Shown: one piece after another, positions 17,840-26,823 of the stretch
Layout of the letters: each line of letters begins with the position of its first letter
How positions within the stretch are numbered: the stretch's first letter is position 1
Assembly: GCF_009695605.1 (NCBI RefSeq)
Contig: NZ_VUNQ01000023.1
Coordinates: 1 to 58,221, forward strand
Source of the DNA: Tissierella pigra
GTDB taxonomy: Bacteria > Bacillota > Clostridia > Tissierellales > Tissierellaceae
Direction: 5' to 3'
DNA length: 58,221 nt
The notes under the pieces: model-generated
Told to the model about the DNA's origin: nothing
Seen by the model: only the letters and a program-made list of their open reading frames with translations
The model's database searches: none
Position numbers and translations under genes: made by a program

Positions 17840-19093
17840 GTGAATAAAGAAGATTGTAAAATTGCAGTAATAGGTGGAGGACTTTCAGGTCTTGTTATAG
17901 CCGAAGGACTGCAAAAAAGAGGATATAGAAATATTACTGTTTTTGAAAAAGCTGAACGTATAGGTGGAAAACTTTATACAATATGGCATAGAGAAAAGTC
18001 TCATGAATTAGGTGCTATTTTTGGACTGCCATCACAGCCGTATCTTAAATCCTTGATGAAAAGGCTAAATATTAAAGCAGATGGTCCAAAGCTATCTCGT
18101 ACCAATTACAATACTAAAGGTCAGAAAATCATGCCAATATCAAAGGAAGAATTAAGAGATTTTATCAATGAATTAGACAGATTGCCCCATGTATTGGAGA
18201 TGTATAAATCATTTAGAAAATCAAATATTGAAAATATCGAACCAGCACTAATGCTTCCATTCTCAAAATGGTGTGATATACATGAATTTCGAATTTTAAA
18301 GACAATCTATACCCAATATTTTACTATCTTTGGATTAGGCAATATTGAAGAAGTACCAGCCCTATATGTACTTAGAATATTAAATTATGAGAATTTAATG
18401 TCCTTTATGGAATTACCAGAATTTATTACATGGAAAAATGGAGTATCTTCATTGACAGAACGTTTGAGTCAGGAGATTAGAGATATTAGATTAGGGCAAA
18501 AGGTAGTGGACATTATACTTTCTGACAAAGAAACATTATTGGTAAAGACTGAATTAGAATTACTTGAATTCAATAAGGTTATTATTACTGCACCTTTGGA
18601 GCAATTTGCATATCTTCACCTTTGGGATGAAGATATGAGAGAAAATCTAAAAAACATAAAGTATCAATCCTTTAATGTCTATGGATTTATAGCAAATGAA
18701 ATACCTAAGGGATGTGGTTGTATATTGGAGAATTTATCTATTGACCAAAATGGTCATATAAATATATGGAATTCCAGATGGGATGAGGAAGAAGGCGAAG
18801 GAATGACTATGGTTTACGCATATAATCCTCCTAAAAATACTAAGATTCCCCCACTAGACATTATTAAAAACGATTTATTAAAGCTAGGAGTAGAAAATCC
18901 AAGACTCTATCAGGCTAAGAGTTGGAAACATTGTCCCTATGTGGATACTAATACATTGGAAAATGGGTTTTATGATAAAATGGAGGAAATGCAGGGGAAA
19001 AATAATATATTCTTAGGAGGGGAAATTATGAGCACCCTTTCCATGGAAAATTGTATTCGGTATTCTATTGATCTGTTAAATAGATTTTTTTAA
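17840..19093 (+). CDS. FAD-dependent amine-oxidase-like oxidoreductase
   Basis: Flavoprotein of about 417 residues. The N-terminal Rossmann fingerprint is AVIGGGLSGLVIAEGL, followed by the FAD ribose Glu (VFEKAERIGGKL). The C-terminal flavin motif is degenerate: IFLGGEIMSTLSMENCIRYSIDL, resembling the GE...AxxSG stretch of amine oxidases. Substrates of relatives include polyamines, protoporphyrinogen and carotenoid-like molecules; nothing here selects one. The GTG at 17840 is preferred over the GTG at 17831 because GAGGTGA (17828-17834) is then spaced normally. It is translationally coupled to the transposase-like gene upstream. Confidence 0.8.
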   Translation: MNKEDCKIAVIGGGLSGLVIAEGLQKRGYRNITVFEKAERIGGKLYTIWHREKSHELGAIFGLPSQPYLKSLMKRLNIKADGPKLSRTNYNTKGQKIMPISKEELRDFINELDRLPHVLEMYKSFRKSNIENIEPALMLPFSKWCDIHEFRILKTIYTQYFTIFGLGNIEEVPALYVLRILNYENLMSFMELPEFITWKNGVSSLTERLSQEIRDIRLGQKVVDIILSDKETLLVKTELELLEFNKVIITAPLEQFAYLHLWDEDMRENLKNIKYQSFNVYGFIANEIPKGCGCILENLSIDQNGHINIWNSRWDEEEGEGMTMVYAYNPPKNTKIPPLDIIKNDLLKLGVENPRLYQAKSWKHCPYVDTNTLENGFYDKMEEMQGKNNIFLGGEIMSTLSMENCIRYSIDLLNRFF

Positions 19094-19099
19094 CCATGA

Positions 19100-19123
19100 G
19101 AAAACTCCCTTTTGGGAGTTTTC
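19100..19123. terminator. Hairpin between convergent genes
   Basis: GAAAACTCCC, loop TTTT, GGGAGTTTTC. It lies between the stop of the amine oxidase gene (19093) and the stop of the leftward membrane-protein gene (19128) and probably ends transcription from both sides, although the T tracts are contained within the stem. Confidence 0.7.
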
Positions 19124-19127
19124 TATA

Positions 19128-20039
19128 TTATATAGACTTTAACTTTGAACTTTTTTCTGCATTGTTCCAAATTTCATCTTTTAGAGGATTTAAACCATAT
19201 TTAAAAATCCTATGGAATTGCCAAACTGCCAATATTACATTGAGAGCCAAGGATATTATTGCTAGAGTCCAATTGGCATAAGGATTATAACTAACCTTTA
19301 CATTAAAAATACTACCTGTAGCAAAGAAATATGGGAAGGTCATGACCCACGACATCCAGAAAAATAGAGTATGGGCACGGTTCTGCATCCAAGTTCCTTT
19401 AGACCATAAAAGAGCAGAGATAGTAGGAGCAAGATTAAGAGCCAGTCCAGAATATATGGCATTGCCAGGTGCACAGGAATATACATATGATATATTCCAT
19501 ATTCCATAAGCTATAATATATAAAAAGTTTTGATCAGGCCATATCATATCTTTTCTTTTACCTGATGTAGAGTGGATACCAAACCAGCCACATATTACTA
19601 ATATATTTATAATTCCAGCTATGGCATTTAAGTAATTCCATCCTCCCGAAATATAATACATACCATCAACTACTCCGTTGAATCTAGCTATACCAACTTG
19701 AAATTCCCTTATTACAGCTTCTAGAATATTAATAGCTAAGATTGCAGGAATAAGTGTTAAATACCATTTATGTTTCTTATGATAATCTGTAAATCTAACA
19801 ACCATATAGATTAGACAGCCAGCTAGTGCTGAATATACCTTGATCCAGGTAAACCAAGAAGTAATTTCATTAGGGCCTCTAACAACCCAAATGATGGTAA
19901 AGATTATTGGCAGAATCATAAACATAAAGATACTTATCTTTTTGCTAGATCGTGACAGTTCATTTAAACCCATAAGAATAAAAAGAACTACAAACCACAT
20001 AATTATGTTATACCAAGGAAGTGATTCAAAAAAGAACAT
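19128..20039 (-). CDS. Multi-pass membrane protein of unknown function (possibly DUF5692-like)
   Basis: 303 residues with about nine or ten hydrophobic helices rich in Trp and Tyr (for example PWYNIIMWFVVLFILMGLNEL, ISGGWNYLNAIAGIINIL, WMSWVMTFPYFFATG). No catalytic motif is evident. From memory it resembles DUF5692 membrane proteins of gut Firmicutes; this could not be verified here. The leftward ATG at 20039 is chosen over the TTG at 20045 because AGGAG then lies 9 nt away instead of 3. It is a single gene, convergent with the amine oxidase. Confidence 0.7.
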   Translation of the reverse strand: MFFFESLPWYNIIMWFVVLFILMGLNELSRSSKKISIFMFMILPIIFTIIWVVRGPNEITSWFTWIKVYSALAGCLIYMVVRFTDYHKKHKWYLTLIPAILAINILEAVIREFQVGIARFNGVVDGMYYISGGWNYLNAIAGIINILVICGWFGIHSTSGKRKDMIWPDQNFLYIIAYGIWNISYVYSCAPGNAIYSGLALNLAPTISALLWSKGTWMQNRAHTLFFWMSWVMTFPYFFATGSIFNVKVSYNPYANWTLAIISLALNVILAVWQFHRIFKYGLNPLKDEIWNNAEKSSKLKSI

Positions 20040-20381
20040 AGCCAAAAACTCCTTTCATATTATATTTTTAAAATTAGGTTAAAAAAATAACATATATTTA
20101 ACTACTAGTTTATCACCTGGTTAATGTATTTCAAGGACTTTTTTACATTCAAGTAATATTTACATATAATAATCTTATAACCCATTGATATAGGGGTTTG
20201 TTATATTATAAGTGTAAACCATACATGAAATGAAAAGTTAGATAACATTGGAAATGCTCAATCCTTGAATTTTTGACAATAAAATTTATTTTAAATACAA
20301 TTAAAGTGACAAAAAAGTAACGATTCATATTGATTATAGTAACCACTTTAGATTAATGAAACTTTATAGGAGGCGGATAGA
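20040..20381. other. Divergent intergenic region upstream of hypB
   Basis: About 340 bp without a convincing gene, separating the leftward membrane-protein gene from the rightward hypB operon. The only clear elements are the Shine-Dalgarno sites of both genes and the hypB promoter described separately. No hairpin or riboswitch-like structure stood out. Confidence 0.6.
20273..20301 (+). promoter_or_regulatory. Sigma-A promoter of the hypB operon
   Basis: A perfect TTGACA (20273-20278), a 17-bp spacer and TACAAT (20296-20301). It is the best consensus promoter in the window and lies about 80 bp before the hypB start. Confidence 0.75.
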
Positions 20382-21050
20382 ATGAAGGAATTTAAGATTT
20401 TAGAAATTAAGGAAAGTATTTTTGAGGATAACAATAAGCAGGCAGATTTACTTAGAGGTGAATTGAAGAATAATAAGACGTTTTTACTAAACCTAATGTC
20501 AGCACCAGGTTCTGGAAAAACAACTACAGTTTTAAAGACCATTGAAGCATTGAAAAATGACATGAGAATTGGAGTAATGGAAGCAGATATAGACTCTGAC
20601 GTAGATGCTTATGCAGTAGCTCAGACAGGTACAAAGGTTATTCAATTACACACAGGGGGAATGTGTCACTTAGATGCTGATATGACTAAGCAAGGTCTAG
20701 AGGGATTAGGTACTGAAAACCTTGATTTTATAATATTAGAAAATGTAGGAAATCTTGTATGTCCAGCAGAATTTGATACAGGCGCCTCTAAAAACGCTAT
20801 GATACTAAGTGTACCAGAGGGAGACGATAAACCATTAAAATATCCATTGATGTTCTCAATTGTAGATGTTTTACTTATTAATAAAATAGATGCCTTAGAT
20901 TATTTTGATTTTGACCTAGAAGCTGTAGTGGAACGTGCGAAGAAATTAAATCCAAATATAAAAATAATCCCAATATCTGCAAGAACAGGAGAGGGAATTG
21001 ATGAATGGGCAAATTGGATTAGAGCAGAAGTGAGAAACTGGCAAGAGTAG
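20382..21050 (+). CDS. hypB: HypB hydrogenase/urease-type nickel-insertion GTPase
   Basis: 222-residue SIMIBI-class GTPase that, with HypA, delivers nickel to [NiFe]-hydrogenase. Seen: P-loop APGSGKTTT (41-49), the metal-binding Cys-His pair in HTGGMCHLDADM, the switch region ENVGNLVCPAEFDTG and the guanine specificity motif LINKIDAL. There is no His-rich or CxxCGC N-terminal tail, so it is the short form. It heads an operon whose next gene is a large Fe-S flavoprotein and then hypA. No hydrogenase structural genes or hypCDEF are in the window. Confidence 0.93.
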   Translation: MKEFKILEIKESIFEDNNKQADLLRGELKNNKTFLLNLMSAPGSGKTTTVLKTIEALKNDMRIGVMEADIDSDVDAYAVAQTGTKVIQLHTGGMCHLDADMTKQGLEGLGTENLDFIILENVGNLVCPAEFDTGASKNAMILSVPEGDDKPLKYPLMFSIVDVLLINKIDALDYFDFDLEAVVERAKKLNPNIKIIPISARTGEGIDEWANWIRAEVRNWQE

Positions 21051-21079
21051 TAGAGAGTATACAATAGGAGGGAAAGTCT

Positions 21080-23764
21080 ATGGGAAAACCAAAAGTATTA
21101 GAATTAGCAAACCATATTGGTAGAAAAAAGCAAGGCTCAAAATCTTCATATAACTATAATGACCCTGAGTATATGATTTTAGAACCAGTTGTCACAGATG
21201 AAATGGCAGAAGTAGGATTATGTTTGGAATTTAGAAAGCCAAAAAGTGCAAAAGAAGTAGCACCTTTATGTGGAAAGTCTATAGAATATGCAGAAAAACA
21301 TCTATGGGAATTGGCAATGGCTGGTGCTTGTTTTGTAAACGAAATAGATGGAGAAGATAAATACTGGCTTGATACTTGGGTGCCAGGGGTTATGGAAATG
21401 ATGGTAAACAATAAGGAAAATGTAAAAAAATATCCTCAAATAGCAGAGGCATTTGAAGCCTACGGAAGAGTAAGAGGACCAAAGACAGCAGGTGTATTTC
21501 CAGTAGGTAAAGGTCTAATGCGTGTTATACCTATAGAAACTGCCATTGATGGTGAGACTAGGAGAGCATCTTATGAGGAAGTATCAAAATACTTAAATGA
21601 CAGTGATATATTTTCAGTATCTGACTGTTCTTGTCGTACATCTAGGGAAATCATGGGAGAAGGATGTGGACATTTAAAGGAAGATATGTGTATTCAATTA
21701 GGTCATGCGGCAGAATACTATATTCGTACAGGCAGAGGTAAAGAAATAACTAAAGAAGAAGCTTTTGAAATCATAAAAAAGGCAGAGGAAAATGGGCTGA
21801 TGCACCAGATACCTAATTTAGATGGAACTGGAAAAACCCATGCAATATGTAATTGTTGTGGCTGTAGCTGCTTATCTTTAAGAACAGCAGGAATGTTTTT
21901 AAATAACGACATGGTTAGGTCTAACTATGTATCTCATGTAGATAAAGAAAAATGTGTTGCCTGTGGAGAGTGTGTTCAAGTATGTCCAGTGAATGCCTTA
22001 AAGCTAGGTCAAAAAATATGTACAAAGACTGCTATTGAAGAAAATAAAAGAATAGACCTACCATCTAATACAGAATGGACTTCAGATAAATGGAACCCAG
22101 ATTATCGTATAAATAGAGAAAATGTAGTAGATTCTGGTACAAGCCCTTGTAAAACTCAGTGTCCAGCTCATATTTCTGTACAAGGTTATATCAAATTAGC
22201 TTCTCAAGGTAAATATAAGGAGGCTCTTGAATTAATTAAAAATGAAAATCCTTTTCCAGCAGTGTGTGGACGTATATGTCCAAGGAAATGTGAGGCAGAA
22301 TGTACTAGGGGAGATATAGATGATCCAATAGCCATAGATGATATTAAAAAGTTTATAGCAGAGCAGGATTTAAATGAAGAAAATCGATATATACCAAAAC
22401 TTAGACATAACTATGGAAAGAAAATAGCTGTTATAGGTGCAGGACCCTCTGGTTTATCCTGTGCATATTATTTAGCAATTGACGGATATAAAGTAACAGT
22501 ATTTGAGAAACAACAAGTATTAGGTGGTATGCTAACTCTTGGAATTCCATCCTATAGACTAGAAAAAGATGTTGTAAATGCAGAAATAGATATTCTAAAG
22601 GAATTAGGAGTAGAGTTTAAAACTGGTATTGAAGTAGGCAAAGATATAAGCTTAAAGACATTAAGACAACAGGGATATGAAGCATTTTATCTTGCAATAG
22701 GAGCACAATCAGGAAGAAATTTAGGCATTGAGGGAGAAGATGGAGAAGGCGTTATTACAGGTGTAGATTTTCTTCGTGAGGTAAATCTTGGTAAAGAAGT
22801 AAATCTCCAAGGAAATGTAATAGTCATAGGCGGAGGAAACGTAGCCATAGACGTAGCTAGGACAGCTACAAGAGTAGGAGCGGCAAAGGTAGATATGTTC
22901 TGTTTGGAAAGTAGAAAAGAAATGCCAGCCTTAGATGAAGAAGTCCAAGAAGCTGAATCAGAAGACATTGTAATTAACAACTCTTGGGGACCTAAAAGAA
23001 TCATTAGAGAAAATGGTCGTGTAGTGGCTATGGAATTTAAAAAATGTATTTCCGTATTTGATGAAAACAGAAGATTCAGTCCACAGTATGATGAAGATAC
23101 TACTATTACAGTAAAAGCAGACCATATATTGTTATCCATAGGTCAAGGAATTGAATGGGGGAATCTATTGGAGGATTCTAAAATAGAACTTAATCCAAAT
23201 AAGACAATTAAAGCCGACTCATTTACACTTCAAACTGCTGAACCAGATATGTTCGCAGGTGGAGATGCCATGACAGGTCCTAGATTTGCCATAGATGCTA
23301 TTGCTTTAGGTAAAGAAGCAGCAATTTCTATTCATCGTTTCGTTCAGCCTGGACAAAGTTTAGTATTAGGTCGTGATAGAAAACTATACCATAAGTTAGA
23401 TAAGGAAAATCTAGTATTTGAAGGCTATGATAATACTCCAAGACAGAAAATAGACCATGTAGATGGAAAAGTAGCAAAGACTTCTTTTAAAGATTTAAGA
23501 GATACTTTCACTGAAGAACAGGTAAAGAAGGAAACAGAACGCTGTTTAAGTTGTGGAGCAACAGTATCAGATGAGTACCTATGTATAGGATGTGGAGCTT
23601 GTACAACAAGATGTAAATTTGATGCCATATCCCTCGTAAGAAAATATGATGAAGAAAATATATCCTTTGAAGATTTAAAACCAATAATAGTTAAAAATAT
23701 GATTAAGCGTAAAGGCAGAATGGTTGTTCATAAGGTAAAAAAATCTATAGGTGTATATAAGTAG
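21080..23764 (+). CDS. Large Fe-S/FAD oxidoreductase (GltD/NfnB-like core) in the hyp operon
   Basis: 894 residues of modular redox protein. The N-terminal third has a helical region and unusual cysteine groups (SVSDCSCRTSRE, AICNCCGCSCLSL), then a ferredoxin-type 4Fe-4S motif (CVACGECVQVCPVNAL). The middle matches the glutamate-synthase small-subunit fold: an Fe-S domain (CKTQCPAHISVQGY ... CGRICPRKCEAEC), an FAD site (AVIGAGPSGLSCAYYLA), an NAD(P) site (VIVIGGGNVAIDVARTA) and a late FAD motif (DMFAGGDAMTGPRFA). The C-terminus adds another cluster (CIGCGACTTRCKFDAISL). It is probably an electron-transfer enzyme linking NAD(P)H to ferredoxin-like partners. Its place between hypB and hypA hints at a partner nickel enzyme elsewhere. 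Confidence 0.85.
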   Translation: MGKPKVLELANHIGRKKQGSKSSYNYNDPEYMILEPVVTDEMAEVGLCLEFRKPKSAKEVAPLCGKSIEYAEKHLWELAMAGACFVNEIDGEDKYWLDTWVPGVMEMMVNNKENVKKYPQIAEAFEAYGRVRGPKTAGVFPVGKGLMRVIPIETAIDGETRRASYEEVSKYLNDSDIFSVSDCSCRTSREIMGEGCGHLKEDMCIQLGHAAEYYIRTGRGKEITKEEAFEIIKKAEENGLMHQIPNLDGTGKTHAICNCCGCSCLSLRTAGMFLNNDMVRSNYVSHVDKEKCVACGECVQVCPVNALKLGQKICTKTAIEENKRIDLPSNTEWTSDKWNPDYRINRENVVDSGTSPCKTQCPAHISVQGYIKLASQGKYKEALELIKNENPFPAVCGRICPRKCEAECTRGDIDDPIAIDDIKKFIAEQDLNEENRYIPKLRHNYGKKIAVIGAGPSGLSCAYYLAIDGYKVTVFEKQQVLGGMLTLGIPSYRLEKDVVNAEIDILKELGVEFKTGIEVGKDISLKTLRQQGYEAFYLAIGAQSGRNLGIEGEDGEGVITGVDFLREVNLGKEVNLQGNVIVIGGGNVAIDVARTATRVGAAKVDMFCLESRKEMPALDEEVQEAESEDIVINNSWGPKRIIRENGRVVAMEFKKCISVFDENRRFSPQYDEDTTITVKADHILLSIGQGIEWGNLLEDSKIELNPNKTIKADSFTLQTAEPDMFAGGDAMTGPRFAIDAIALGKEAAISIHRFVQPGQSLVLGRDRKLYHKLDKENLVFEGYDNTPRQKIDHVDGKVAKTSFKDLRDTFTEEQVKKETERCLSCGATVSDEYLCIGCGACTTRCKFDAISLVRKYDEENISFEDLKPIIVKNMIKRKGRMVVHKVKKSIGVYK

Positions 23765-23782
23765 AACATAGGAGTGAGTTAT

Positions 23783-24124
23783 TTGCATGAACTAGGTGTA
23801 GTTATTAAAGTTGCTAAAACAGTGGAGAATTTTGCTAAGGTCAATGGAATAACAGATATAGATACTATAGTACTTCAAATAGGACAATTATCTTCTATGA
23901 TACCCAGATATATTGAGGCTTGTTATCCAGCAGCAGTTCATGGAACCATACTTGAGAACACAAAACTTCAAATAGAGGTTTTACCAGCAAATGGAATGTG
24001 TGGAAACTGTGGCAAAGTATTTAACCTAATTGAGAATAAATACTGCTGTCCCTATTGTAGTGGAGAGGATATAGAGTTATTAAGCGGAAAAGAATTTATG
24101 ATTAAAGAAATAATTGCATGTTGA
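23783..24124 (+). CDS. hypA: HypA nickel metallochaperone
   Basis: 113 residues. HypA needs an N-terminal Met-His-Glu because the His2 side chain and the N-terminus bind nickel. Starting at TTG 23783 gives exactly MHELGVV, whereas the in-frame GTG at 23774 would bury the His. AGGAG at 23770-23774 fits the TTG. The zinc site is complete with two CxxC pairs (CGNC and CPYC). It follows the oxidoreductase by 18 nt. Confidence 0.92.
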   Translation: MHELGVVIKVAKTVENFAKVNGITDIDTIVLQIGQLSSMIPRYIEACYPAAVHGTILENTKLQIEVLPANGMCGNCGKVFNLIENKYCCPYCSGEDIELLSGKEFMIKEIIAC

Positions 24125-24137
24125 GAGAGAGGATTAT

Positions 24138-24662
24138 ATGAAAAATAAAAAAACAAATGATTTAGTATTAGCAGGAATATTTGTATCTATGGGACTTATA
24201 TTGCCTATAGTATTTCATGGATTTGGAGGGGGAGGTCCAGTCTTTCTTCCTATGCACATTCCTGTATTAATTGCTGGTTTCTTTTTAGAACTACCATTTG
24301 CAATTGCTGTAGGTATATTGACTCCTGTTTTAAGTTCGTTACTAACTGGGATGCCGCCAGTTTTTCCAGTACTGCCATATATGGCTTTAGAATTGACAGT
24401 TTATAGTGCTGTAGTAAGTTTACTTTATAGAAAATTAAAACTTAATGTCTATATATCACTTATTATTAGTATGATATGTGGTAGAATAATGGCTGGCATA
24501 GCTGTATGGGCATTGATAACATTTTTTACAGTACAACTTCCAAGTCCAGTTTTATTTATACAAGGTGCAATTATTAATGGACTTCCAGGAATTGTAATAC
24601 AATTAATCTTAATACCTATAATTGTATTATCAACTAACAGATTTAAAAATACAGCAGTATAG
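24138..24662 (+). CDS. ECF transporter S component, substrate unassigned
   Basis: 174 residues with about six membrane helices. The pattern is that of ECF substrate-binding S proteins: a short N-terminal basic stretch then LVLAGIFVSMGLILPIVFHGF. A diagnostic loop follows (PMHIPVLIAGFFLELPFAIAVGILTPVLSS, cited here as two halves around FFLEL), then TGMPPVFPVLPYMALEL. S components pair with a shared EcfA/EcfT module, which is not in the window. It is not a CbiM/NikM nickel component, so despite the hyp neighbours it more likely imports a vitamin-like cofactor. The ATG at 24138 follows AGAGAGG. Confidence 0.82.
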   Translation: MKNKKTNDLVLAGIFVSMGLILPIVFHGFGGGGPVFLPMHIPVLIAGFFLELPFAIAVGILTPVLSSLLTGMPPVFPVLPYMALELTVYSAVVSLLYRKLKLNVYISLIISMICGRIMAGIAVWALITFFTVQLPSPVLFIQGAIINGLPGIVIQLILIPIIVLSTNRFKNTAV

Positions 24663-24671
24663 GGGAAAGAA

Positions 24672-25262
24672 ATGAAATCACAAAAAGATTTTTTCAACAA
24701 TATAGCAAATACTTGGGATGAAGTATGTAATCACAATATGATAAAGGTAGAATATATACTGGACCTAATAGACATAAAGAAAGGCAGCCATGTTTTAGAT
24801 GTGGGAACAGGAACAGGAGTATTGATTCCAAGTTTATCTCAAAAAGTAGGTAAATTAGGCAGAGTAAAGGCAGTTGATATAGCTGAAAAAATGATTGAAG
24901 TCGCTAAGGAAAAGAATAAATATGAAAATATCGTATTTGAATGTACTGATATTTTAGAGAATAATGAAATAGAAAGTTATGATTATATTATTTGCTACTC
25001 TATGTTCCCTCATTTTCAAGATAGAAAAGAGGAAGCAGTTTGTAAATTAGCAAAAAAACTAAAGGAAAATGGTAGACTTATAATTTGTCATTCCCAAAGC
25101 AGAGAAGATATTAACAATCTTCATAAAAGTGCAGACGAAACTGTTAAAGAAGATAATCTTCCTACAATGAAAACTATGGAATCATTTTTTTCAAAGGCAG
25201 GACTTAAAATTTTAGAAGAAGTGGATAATGAAGATATGTTTATAATCATGGGATATAAATAA
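24672..25262 (+). CDS. Class I SAM-dependent methyltransferase
   Basis: 196 residues with a Rossmann methyltransferase core. Motif I is VLDVGTGTGVLIPSL, motif II contains the acidic KAVDIAEKMIEVA, and a later strand reads YDYIICYSMFPHF. The acceptor is unknown. It is the last gene of the hypB operon, starting 9 nt after the ECF S gene, and ends in a large bidirectional hairpin. Confidence 0.85.
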   Translation: MKSQKDFFNNIANTWDEVCNHNMIKVEYILDLIDIKKGSHVLDVGTGTGVLIPSLSQKVGKLGRVKAVDIAEKMIEVAKEKNKYENIVFECTDILENNEIESYDYIICYSMFPHFQDRKEEAVCKLAKKLKENGRLIICHSQSREDINNLHKSADETVKEDNLPTMKTMESFFSKAGLKILEEVDNEDMFIIMGYK

Positions 25263-25322
25263 TATTATAATATATTAAAAAAACTAGGTAAATCCTAGTT
25301 TTTTTTAATATATTATAATATT
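25261..25322. terminator. Bidirectional terminator with a 28-bp stem
   Basis: The left arm (25261-25288) and right arm pair over 28 bp with one extra T bulged, closing a short loop. The core is the recurrent AAACTAGG/CCTAGTTT. The stop codons of the rightward methyltransferase and of the leftward gene that ends at 25305 both lie within or at the edge of the structure. Confidence 0.9.
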
Positions 25323-26207
25323 CTCCGTATGATCAAAATCTGAAATTATATTACCATTTTTATCAATAGTAAATTTGTCAATATTAGCTTTGATACTGAA
25401 TCCTCTCATATCCTTAGCTGTTATATAGATTTCAAATGTATCATTAGTATCTAGTTTCAAGGTAAAGTCATCAATAGTAGCAAGGTAGTAGATATAAGAG
25501 TCATGGGTTTCCATAGGGTCCTCTTCCATAGGATAAGTTTTTATTATATTATTATTATGTTTTAAAGTAAGAGATACATCTCTTAAAGAAGCATTTTCAT
25601 CTTTCTTTTTCAAAAAATGCTCAAAACCATAAGTAGCATTTGTAAAGGATAATGATTTGCTAGGATTGACATAGGAATATCCACCTCTTGTACTTACTCT
25701 AAAGCTTTCTAACAATTGCCATTCAAAGGCAGGTAGATTTTCTAGATGTTCAATTTTCTTTGTGGTACCATTATCTATTACAAAGTTTAGATTTAAAGTA
25801 TCCTTCATAGGAATATTGATGGAAGAATTATAATTAATTCCATCGGAACTTACGGCTTCCATAAGACTATAATCACTGTCTCCAATTTTATATGAAAAAT
25901 AAAACTTATCATCATTGGATATGGACTTAGGACTAACGGATAGAGATATATCCACATTTCCATCTTGTATACTTCCAAATTCGTAATAAAAATCATTGAT
26001 TATACTAGCTTGTTTTTCCAGTTTGCTTGAAATATCATGAGATAAACCATCAAGGGTTCTAGATACATGATCATTAATTCCATTAACATTACTGGATAAA
26101 TGATTTAATCTATTATCTATATTTATTACTTTATTAAGTAGAAAAAAGTTCATAAAAAGCAAAGCAATTAAAACTGGAATTACAAATTTATTTGTTTTCT
26201 TTTCCAT
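25305..26207 (-). CDS. Membrane-anchored extracytoplasmic protein of unknown function
   Basis: 300 residues with one N-terminal transmembrane anchor (VIPVLIALLFMNFFLLNKV, about 9-27), a short coiled-coil-like segment (INIDNRLNHLSSNVNGIND and following heptads) and a beta-rich outside domain. No enzyme motif is visible. Good GGAGATATTGTT-ATG start. It is the last gene of a leftward group after a chemoreceptor and a flavin reductase, but spacing does not prove co-transcription. Confidence 0.72.
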   Translation of the reverse strand: MEKKTNKFVIPVLIALLFMNFFLLNKVINIDNRLNHLSSNVNGINDHVSRTLDGLSHDISSKLEKQASIINDFYYEFGSIQDGNVDISLSVSPKSISNDDKFYFSYKIGDSDYSLMEAVSSDGINYNSSINIPMKDTLNLNFVIDNGTTKKIEHLENLPAFEWQLLESFRVSTRGGYSYVNPSKSLSFTNATYGFEHFLKKKDENASLRDVSLTLKHNNNIIKTYPMEEDPMETHDSYIYYLATIDDFTLKLDTNDTFEIYITAKDMRGFSIKANIDKFTIDKNGNIISDFDHTENIIIY

Positions 26208-26235
26208 AACAATATCTCCTAAAAATCATAATAAC

Positions 26236-26739
26236 TTATTCCTTCGCAAGAATCTTTGTTATTTCGCCTATATATAATGTATGATGGTCAGCATTAGGAT
26301 AATTTTTTTCGTTAAGATCTTGAACTATGAAAGATTCAGGCTTATATTCCTGTGCAAATAATTTTTTACAAAAAATTGATATATTTGCTTCCTTAAAATA
26401 AGGAATATTGTCATCATATATAACTGTAAGATTAGATTTTTCAATCTTATTTTCATCTCTACCAGATTTATTACCAAGATAGGATAATATGTCTTTAAAA
26501 TTGTCATCAAAGAAAGTCAAAGAAAATGAATCAGAACTATCTACAAATTCCTTTGTATATCTTTGAGGTCGAATAACAATATATGCTACATTTTTATTCC
26601 ACATTACACCTAAACCACCCCAAGAGGCAGTCATAGTATTGACTTTTCCTTCCTTCTCAGCAGTAATCAACATCCAATCCTTACCGATTAACTTAAATGG
26701 ACTAAAATTAAATTCTTCAGGTCTAATTTCTTTAAACAT
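26236..26739 (-). CDS. Flavin reductase family protein (FMN-binding split barrel)
   Basis: 167 residues with the split-barrel flavoprotein pattern: LITAEKEGKVNTMTASWGGLGVMWNK near the start, then VIRPQRYTKEFVDSSDSFSLTFF, YLGNKSGRDENK and the C-terminal HHTLYIGEI. Relatives bind FMN and reduce it or other acceptors with NAD(P)H. The minus-strand ATG at 26739 is preferred to the GTG at 26745, as AGGGGG then lies 8 nt upstream. Confidence 0.88.
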   Translation of the reverse strand: MFKEIRPEEFNFSPFKLIGKDWMLITAEKEGKVNTMTASWGGLGVMWNKNVAYIVIRPQRYTKEFVDSSDSFSLTFFDDNFKDILSYLGNKSGRDENKIEKSNLTVIYDDNIPYFKEANISIFCKKLFAQEYKPESFIVQDLNEKNYPNADHHTLYIGEITKILAKE

Positions 26740-26823
26740 AAACACTACCCCCTACAAAATTTATTATATATCTTATTATATAACAAAAGATGAAGACTTG
26801 ACAAATCATTAGATGAACCCATT

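Noticed and set aside
24138-24662. Nickel ECF component (CbiM/NikM) serving HypA/HypB
   Set aside because: It lacks the N-terminal His motif and length of that family; it fits vitamin-type S components better.
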